64,000 nucleotides of DNA from Opisthocomus hoazin. Its lineage: Eukaryota > Chordata > Aves > Opisthocomiformes > Opisthocomidae. Made by a program: the position numbers and the translations under genes. Numbering within the stretch: position 1 is the first letter of the stretch; each line of letters begins with the position of its first letter. The stretch is taken from NCBI RefSeq assembly GCF_030867145.1, contig NC_134415.1:21058417-21122416 (forward strand). Direction: 5' to 3'. Of this stretch, positions 28,521-64,000 are shown one piece after another. A model generated the notes under the pieces. The model had not been told where the DNA came from, searched no databases, and saw only the letters and a list, made by a program, of their open reading frames with translations.

Positions 28521-31500
28521 TGGGGAGGCTAAGGCTGACTCTGATTTACCTATTAGATCTTTCAAGGGGAAAGAATAAATGTAAAATGCATGTAGGATAT
28601 TCAAAGCATGTAGCCTTAATAATACCCCGCCTCTTCGGTTGGATTAATATTTAACTGTTTCTACAAACTATAATATCTACATCAAGAGAGAAAGACCAGC
28701 TCTATCTCTGAGTGACTGGGGCATTCACCCACCGCAGACTCCAGTCCCTGCCCAGTCCATAAAAGTGGATATTTAGCTATTTATACAGTGTTGCAGTCCC
28801 AAACAGTGATAGCAAGAGACCCGCCTCGGATGCAGCAGTTCAGAGAAGAGCTTCTCACATCCTAGGTACGTGCCTCCACACTCAAACCACTGGCCAGTTT
28901 GGGAGTCACCTCCTCCTTCTCTAATTACTCAGGAAAGTTGAGAAAGTCTTGGTTTTACCTCAGTGTGTAGAAGACTATTTTTTTTTTTAAACCTCAGAAG
29001 GACATACTATTCGGACAGAAATAAAAACGTTCAGAAAGTGCCATGGAGTGGGATCTGTTTGGTTTTCTGGACCTGTCTCTGAATCTAAACTTTTGGGACA
29101 AAATAGTGATAATTTAACTGCTGTGTTCATATATTTTGAGATTACCTCAATACAGTTCCTTGCCATTTCTGAATAAAGAAACAGGACCCGTGAATATTTT
29201 GTAAACAAACTATCCTAAGAAAACACACTGCTGATGTGGATCACTGATTTCTGTTTGAAGTCACAAACTGAAGAAGGCCACTGAGAAGGCAGCGGTGCCT
29301 CAGCTATCACTGCCCAGGGAGAATACGCTCCTAATTACACGCTGGAAAACTAACCACCCGCCTCCTCCCGGCTTCCTCCTCCCGTCTACGTAACAGCTGC
29401 CGTCAGCCCTGAGTTACAGTCGGTAAAGGTGGGAGTACATTAGAAACACGCTGTAGTGGTAGGATAACGCTGTAAAATACCGCCATGTGCTGTCTAGCAG
29501 GTAACTGATGACAGACCTAGGAGAGCAATGTAGCTGGGGCTGTGGTTTTTGAAAGCAGCAGTTGCAATGGCATAGTAAATAACTTAAAAGGGCATATAGC
29601 ACACTAAAGCTCAGTGAGTAGCAGCAGTACTGGCTGAGCCAATGGAGGGTTACTAGGAAGGAGCAGGTAACGTCAGAGATGCTGAGACAGTGCTCTGTAG
29701 CCGGGGGTGCAAGGGTCTCAATGTCTCTGCAGCAGCGCAAATAAGAACTCATGTCTAGAGCCACAGTTTAGGGAATGACACTTACTAATATAATTTTTTG
29801 TCACCTTCTTTGGAAATGTCTTTCCTTCAAATCTTGTGAACTCAGCAGAAGAGCAGTGCAAATGAAAGGACACCTTGAGACGGCTTGCGGGTAAGGAGAG
29901 GAAAGTTGACACACTGGGTATTTAGGGTAGATGACACTGAGACCAAGTAGGGCAAAGCTAGATGCAAAGCCTTGTTGGTGGACGTAAGCGGAAATTTCAA
30001 AATAACCAAAAGGAAGTTTAGAAAGTTGAGAATTATTAATGAGAGTATGCCACAGGCATCCATGACATTCAGCTCCTCCTGCTACTTAAATCACCAGTTA
30101 GGTATCTTTGGCCTGTACCTGCATATGATACAATGCCAAAAATTACTGAACATCTCCCCTTGATCAAAGAAAACGCATGCAGTCCACGTTCACTACTTCT
30201 TTCTGAATCACAGAAGACAACAGGCCTCACGCTCTGATCTTTTAATTCTATTTGCTGTACTGGGGTTCCGCCAACGTAAACCGCAGGACCTGTCAAGTTT
30301 TATCCACCAAGGGAGAAACTCGCATCCTCGTTTCCCAGCTCAAGCTACGCAGCAGGGCGGAGGGGAGGCAAACGCAGCGCAGCGAGGTGACCGTCCTCCC
30401 CGGGCCTGGCAGCCCACAGGCAGCTGGTGGGGCAGTGCGGATGGAGGGGCGGCATGCCGCGGTTGGGGTGCGAGCCGGGGTGCAGCCATGATGGGAACCA
30501 GGAGGCGTCCCGTGAGGTGCTGACCTCAGCGTACGACCCAGCTATCCATCAGCCCCTCAAGAAAGCTGAGAAACTGGAGAAGCAGTGAAATGGAGTAGAA
30601 AAAACAAGCCTAATGTATTTACCAGAGATCATCAAGAACGCAGTGGCAGAAGTTACGTAGGTCAATGTGGGTTCAGATGTGATGTGGTAAAATAAACTAA
30701 TACCCTGGCCCAGCATCTACAAGGAAAGAAGCAAGGTATTTTTTGCTTGTTATGTTCCATAGCATGGCTGCTTATTAAATTATTTTGTTATTATGATATG
30801 CCACTGAATTGTTTCTGGAACATGCTGACATGCCTAATAAAAACAGTTGTTATGGAATTACGTTTTGCTCAGCATATCTGAAAGTTTAGTATCTTCTGGA
30901 GTTTTGGAAAACAAATTAATTGTATCTTTATGCCACAGTGAAAGGTAATTTTATATCCCCATTTTGTTGTTAATGCAGAATGTTCTGTGATAGTATTATT
31001 ATGTCTGAACCTGATGTTGCGATGGCTTAAAATAACCTTCAGGGCAGTTCGGCTATTTGAAATGAAACTGGGACAATTCCTAAAAGCTCAAGAGGGGCTG
31101 TGGATCTGTTAGTTTTGGCAGCAATCAAGTAGCTGCGGTATGGAACATCCTTTTAAAAGCTGAATAATTATTTTTCCTAGTTTGACAAAAAAAGGAAAGA
31201 AAAATATTTCAACGTTTTTTTAATTTGGATTTTTCACTACTGGCAGAATTTGAAAAATAAGAAAGAATAGCTGGATGCGCTTTCAGCAGAGCAGATGGAA
31301 TTACATTTCCATATATGTTGCCTACAAATGGAGATACAAAATCAATTTTCTTTTTTGGAGTTTCTTCCTCTTCCTTCAGTGTATCAAGCGAAACTTTGTT
31401 ATCATTGCATAGGTATTTCAAACAAGTGTTCTTTTACCTGACTGTCTGGACATCTAGCATCATCTGACACCTAATCATTGCCCCACCTTGTCCTAATTGC

Positions 31501-32539
31501 TTTTGTTTTGCTCATACTAATCTTCTCCTAATCGAGAGATAAAAAAATGGGTTTTGAAATTAGTTAAGGCGACAGGATTTTGCTGGCTTGTACGAACCGA
31601 TGGAAAATTCAAGTTTGAGCTCACGGAGTTAAGTTTCTACATCAACATCTATATTTAGGCATATAAAGAAGTGGCCTGTTTTTTCTAGAACATCTGCACT
31701 GTGTTACTTTGTCAACACACATGTACGCCTCTGCTGCGCCAGTTCACAAGTTTTCACCACCTGCGTTTTAAAGCACTTCTCTGTCCATCCCAGGCAAGCA
31801 TCTGTTGACAAAGTATGTAAACTAACGTGCCTTTAGAGAGCTCATCTTGGACAAAAAAAAAAACCAAACACATTTCAGAAATCACCAAAAAAGTACTCCA
31901 AGCAGGTCCAGGCATAGTGAAACATGAACCACATTGGTTAGGAGTTTTTTCTGACAACGGCGTTAGCAGAGGGCTAGAAAGAGCACAACTCGTCATTCCA
32001 GTTCTGACAGTTTTTTGGGTTTTGTTTTTTTTAATAAACTGTGAGCTTTCACAGGCGCAGCTTCAGCAGAAGCAGGGGTGACACACAGGTTACACGCAGG
32101 ACTCGTTTTCCTGCCTTTCGCCCGTAACTGCTGGCTGCCAACGCAGCCTCTCCTCAAGGCAAAGCCACCGCTCTCTGCAGCACTGCGCTGCAAGGGCGTG
32201 GGGCACCACGAGGAGTGCCCAGTGTCCCCACAGCCGCCATGAAGCCCTCGGAGCTGCTCCGCCAGCCGCACAGACAGCCGGCGGTGCTGCCCAGCCCCTC
32301 AGGACGGGAAAGGCTTCCTCATCCTTCGCCCTGTGGAGGCCTGAAGGGGCTGATCGGGAGCCGGACCTGGAGGAACCCCCCAGCTCCGAGGCCCGGGCCG
32401 GGAAGAGAGCGGGGCAGCTCCCTCCCGTAAGGCCGGCGGTTGACCTGGTGGCCACCCCAGCCCGCCGAGCAGGGCCCGCCGCGTCCGGCCGCGCCCAGCC
32501 CACCCCCGGGGAAGGCGGGAGAGAGGGTCGGTGACCCTC

Positions 32540-32550
32540 TGCGCATGCGC
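32540..32550. promoter_or_regulatory. NRF1 motif 1
   Basis: TGCGCATGCGC matches the palindromic NRF1 consensus. It lies about 345 bp upstream of the start codon. NRF1 drives many CpG-island housekeeping genes. Confidence 0.7.
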
Positions 32551-32572
32551 CCCGGAGCCCGCCAGCACTTCG

Positions 32573-32583
32573 GCGCCTGCGCG
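32573..32583. promoter_or_regulatory. NRF1-like motif 2
   Basis: GCGCCTGCGCG is a one-mismatch NRF1-type site 23 bp beyond the first. Confidence 0.5.
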
Positions 32584-32626
32584 TTGCGGGGAGCGCGGGG
32601 CGGTGGGCCGGGCGGGCGGGGCGCGG

Positions 32627-32638
32627 GGCGCATGCGCC
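32627..32638. promoter_or_regulatory. NRF1 motif 3
   Basis: GGCGCATGCGCC is a perfect 12-bp palindrome containing the NRF1 core. Together with the two sites to the left it makes a three-site cluster within 100 bp. Its ATG also begins a seven-codon open frame. Confidence 0.65.
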
Positions 32639-32652
32639 CTGCCGGCCACTGA
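32632..32652 (+). other. Possible short upstream ORF
   Basis: ATG at 32632 followed by five codons and TGA at 32650-32652. It would be an upstream ORF only if transcription starts to its left, which is unknown; if the start site is closer to the coding ATG, it is promoter DNA. The ATG context (C at -3, C at +4) is poor. Confidence 0.3.
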
Positions 32653-32817
32653 GGCGGGGAGGAGGTGCAGGCAGGAGGGGAAGCTGCTTTTCCCCATTTA
32701 GCGGTGAGGGCGCGGGCGCGGCGTTTTCGGCTGCCGGCGCGGGAGAAGCCGGGCGGCCGCAGGGGAGTGTTGGAGGGGGGTGGGGGGAGCCACTGCAGCT
32801 GCGGGCGCCGCTCCCTG

Positions 32818-32836
32818 CTCCTCCTCCTCCTCCTCC
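32818..32836 (+). repeat. (CTC)n tract in 5' leader
   Basis: About six tandem CTC units lie 60-80 bases upstream of the PPP1CB start codon, in the presumed 5' UTR. Confidence 0.8.
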
Positions 32837-32894
32837 GTGAAGCGCCCTCCACCCCGCCCTCTCCCCGCCCGGGACCGAGTCTGGTGGCCACAAA

Positions 32895-61323
<28,429 letters not shown>

Positions 61324-63158
61324 AGAAAGGAATAATGTAGAAACACAGTCAGATCTGTCAAGGACAAAGCTCCATATTACAGTATATAATAAGTGTGCAC
61401 TGTAAAACCATCCAGCCATCTGACACCCTTTATGATGTCACACGTTTAACTTAAAGAGACGGGTAAAGGATCTTTATTAATTTTTTTCTAGTAGAAAGAT
61501 GTGCGACACTGTATTGTAACAAGTATAGCTCCAAGTTCTAATATCCAGCATAGAGTAAAAAAAAGTATTAGGAAAAAACTATTGCAACTACATACTCACA
61601 TTTACCACGGTTTTTAAAGTTGACCAACATCCCAGTTAAAACTTGATGTAATAGTTAAACCAGATGAGAGCATGATGTTCCATTTGTGTAATGTGGTCTT
61701 ATTGTTGCTTGATTGCTTTTACTTTGGTTATTTTGTAGCTAGAATGATGCGAATATGGTATCTAATCTTATTTCCCCAGGTCTTTCTTTGAAATTGAAAT
61801 AAGGAAGGGGCTTTTTAGAACAGTCATTGATCTCTTATCCTTCCCCTAGCCCCCTGTTGTTCATGATAACGCTGCCCGAATGTGTGCCCTGTTATAATGC
61901 AAAGTTTATAGTACGGTAGTGATTAAAAGGCAATCTAAGTCTAAAATGCCCAGACTGGACAGCTTGACAGCCAACATAAATTGAGACAGGAAAGACCTGT
62001 CTTGACTTTTTAACTTAAACTGCCACACAATGGATTTGTGCACTACACTGTTTTAAATTATTGACGTTACACTGTGCTGTGGCACTTCATTTGACTTAGG
62101 TAGGACAAAAATGGTATTGCCTATTAGTTGGCAACTCGATTATGTGGTACCTTGGCTTTATTTTTGTTAGCATGAAACACCTTTGGCATGCTTAGCTTCC
62201 AGGTAACTCCCTACCTGCATCAAAATTCATTTTACATAGTTCCACAGAACATGAAGATCCTTATTTGCTAAGCCTTTGAAAGCTGACATTCTTTTTCATA
62301 AGAGGGTGTGTTTAAACGGATGTTCATGAACAGACAATAGGTTAGCTGACCAGTGGTGAGCTGAAAATGCTATAGGAAAGTCCAACATGATTATAAGGCT
62401 TATGTCACAAAAGATTATATCCTTTGGATTTTCATGATCAAATTTCGTATACTATTGTATAGACTTCTGCTTTGTAGTGTACTATAGTAGCAATAATTTC
62501 TGTACATGATCAAGAGTTATGCAGTATTTCTTTTCAGTTCTCCTCTTTCTTAAGAGTTAACATTGGCAAATGACAAGATACAAAGTTTATAGTAGGATAA
62601 ATGAAAGGCACAGATTTGTATGCTTTAGGATGCAATACTTATTGGCTATAATTACAAAAGCTTTTACTGAATACTGTAAAATTTGTAAGATTCTTTGGGG
62701 GAAGGTTTCAGATTTATACCATTCTAAATGTGCATCAGTAGAAGTAAAACTCTTGACTTCAGTATTGTCTTTGAAAATGTTAAATTGAGGATTCTGGTAG
62801 GTTACGTTTTATGAACTGGCACATTATATAATGCAGGAGATATATTGATTTCTGACACAGTGAGCAAGCTCTTTAAAATGGATTGAAGTCTCTTTTCTAA
62901 TTCCATTTTGTTTTAAATGCGTATTTTAAATGTAGGTTTTTTTCATTTAGTAAAAGTTGTCTAATTCATTTGAATGAAGTCTGACTGGTTATTTTAACAT
63001 ACCTTGCTGTTACTCAAGAAGTGTGGATTTTGTTTTTTAAAAAAACCCCAAACTTACAGGGTATATATCTCTTGCTGGTTTATATTGGATTGGTCTGTGG
63101 TTTTGAACAATGGTTTAATTTACCCCACCTTGAGGCACACGCTAGTTTCAATACATAG

Positions 63159-63164
63159 AATAAA
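63159..63164 (+). terminator. PPP1CB: Alternative poly(A) signal
   Basis: AATAAA in the context AGAATAAAATG, about 370 bases before the distal signal; it could give a slightly shorter 3' UTR. Confidence 0.45.
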
Positions 63165-63528
63165 ATGTAGATTTCTTCTGATATTGCTCAAAAACACTTG
63201 TTCTTGCAAGTCAGTGATGAGAGCTGTGTAAGTGAGTGTAACTTCAGTTTGTGACAAGGTAATTGGTGAAATCTGTTCTGTAAGCTTTGACAGGGTAACT
63301 TCGTGCTCTAAGTCATTGCTTACTCTAGGTTTAATTTTACAAGTTTTGAAAATGCTGGGTTTTACCAAGTGCCAGCCTCTATTATAAGAAGCATCGTGTT
63401 TCTACATATCTCGATTAACATTTTTGAATTTTTTTCCTTAGTTTCTGGAACAATGTTCTCTGTATCATGAAATGTCCATGTGTAAAGCTGTATGCTTGCT
63501 TGTATTACAGATGCTATGTCAAAAGGAA

Positions 63529-63534
63529 AATAAA
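63529..63534 (+). terminator. PPP1CB: Distal poly(A) signal
   Basis: AATAAA in the context GGAAAATAAAGTGTTC, followed by a T/G-bearing stretch (TTCTTATGTGTCC) suitable as a downstream element. It is the best candidate for the 3' end. Confidence 0.65.
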
Positions 63535-63555
63535 GTGTTCAGGCTTTCTTATGTG

Positions 63556-64000
63556 TCCTAAAGAAACAGAAAATTCTTAGTTTATTTTATGGCACTAGAA
63601 AGCCAGATCTGGTGGTGGTATTCTAAAGAAGTGGTATTTTTATATAGCAGCAACCACTTGCCAAAGGATTTGAGTGCTGTTTTGACTTCTGAGGAGTTGG
63701 GACATCTGCTAACATCCCTCATCACCCTGTATAGCAGAAAAAATACATGGTTTAATAACCTTACCCCTACAGACAGGATTGATATTCCATACTAAAAGCA
63801 AGTCAGGAGCATCAGAGACCTAACAGAACTCACCATACCACTTCAGCTTACATTTACAGTGTTAATATAGATCTTTAGTATTTTCTGTTGTCCATTGTGG
63901 AAGAGGTAGAAAAGAGAACCTGAATCTAATTATACCCAGATAAAATTAACTCTTTCTTTCATGGAAATTGCTAGTGGTCTAATTGCTAAAATGTTTTTTT
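63556..64000. other. Downstream flank, no supported gene
   Basis: AT-rich sequence up to the end of the window. In mammals SPDYA follows PPP1CB in the same orientation, but no SPDYA exon can be recognised here. A still more distal poly(A) site of PPP1CB cannot be excluded. Confidence 0.5.

Larger units (their letters stand above)
15952..32199. other. Intergenic DNA upstream of PPP1CB
   Basis: About 16 kb without a supported gene. The longest open frame is 193 codons on the + strand at 24,843-25,424, in a GC-rich patch where several other frames are also open; its translation resembles no family I know. Other small GC- or CpG-rich patches lie near 16.45-16.63, 20.4-21.0, 21.5-22.2 and 30.3-30.5 kb and could be distal regulatory elements. 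Weak ancient-repeat traces are listed separately. Purifying selection on any of this cannot be judged from one sequence. Confidence 0.55.
61324..63555 (+). other. PPP1CB: PPP1CB 3' UTR
   Basis: About 2.2 kb of AT-rich sequence between the stop codon and the last good poly(A) signal, with no coding exon. Its end is inferred from the AATAAA at 63529; the cleavage site is estimated 15-25 bases later. Confidence 0.75.

Noticed and set aside
29414..29764. 116-codon minus-strand frame rich in Leu, Ser, Tyr and Cys, looking membrane-like
   Set aside because: The hydrophobic look comes from base composition; no start context, splice sites or family match to support it.
1..32150. Expected PLB1 3' exons upstream of PPP1CB
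   Set aside because: Gene order in mammals suggests PLB1, but I could not identify GDSL-lipase motifs or a C-terminal membrane exon; the interval may simply be intergenic. A tBLASTn with PLB1 would decide.
63556..64000. Start of SPDYA at the right edge
   Set aside because: Synteny suggests it lies downstream, but no SPDYA coding sequence or CpG promoter is visible in the last 450 bases.

Overview
The window is nuclear DNA from a bird; the species cannot be fixed from sequence alone. Two things point to a bird: several CR1 (chicken repeat 1) LINE fragments with the typical 3' end, and a solo LTR of the avian ERVL type. The gene structure is vertebrate: small exons, large GT-AG introns and a CpG-island promoter. 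The one confident protein-coding gene is PPP1CB, the beta (delta) catalytic subunit of protein phosphatase 1. It lies complete on the + strand.

Region 1 (about 1-32,150) is intergenic sequence upstream of PPP1CB. I find no convincing exon in it. It holds a 1.6-kb degenerate CR1 (7.6-9.3 kb, minus strand) abutting an old MIR-like SINE (9.4-9.6 kb), an LTR-like block (about 12.95-13.61 kb), a short CR1 3' fragment (15.5-15.95 kb, plus strand), a few weaker ancient-repeat traces and several small GC-rich patches.

Region 2 (about 32,200-33,290) is a CpG island with NRF1-like and GC-box motifs, a CTC-rich 5' leader and a YY1-like motif over the start codon.

Region 3 (32,895-61,323) is the PPP1CB coding interval. 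Eight coding exons (52, 132, 231, 105, 72, 152, 135 and 105 nt) join in frame into 327 codons plus stop, and every junction is GT-AG. The five upstream introns are phase 1 and the last two are phase 0. The introns carry a 1.1-kb antisense CR1, two CR1 3' stubs, an ERVL-type solo LTR with a perfect 5-bp target duplication 275 bp before exon 3, a palindromic mariner-like miniature element, MIR-like traces, a 19-G run and a 33-bp tandem duplication.

Region 4 (61,324 to about 63,555) is the 3' UTR with two AATAAA signals. The last ~450 bases are downstream sequence with no supported gene.

I see no novel multi-gene system. The most interesting leads are the sense-oriented LTR next to exon 3, where a downstream ATG is in frame with the phosphatase exon, and the intronic palindromic element, which could fold into a microRNA-like hairpin.
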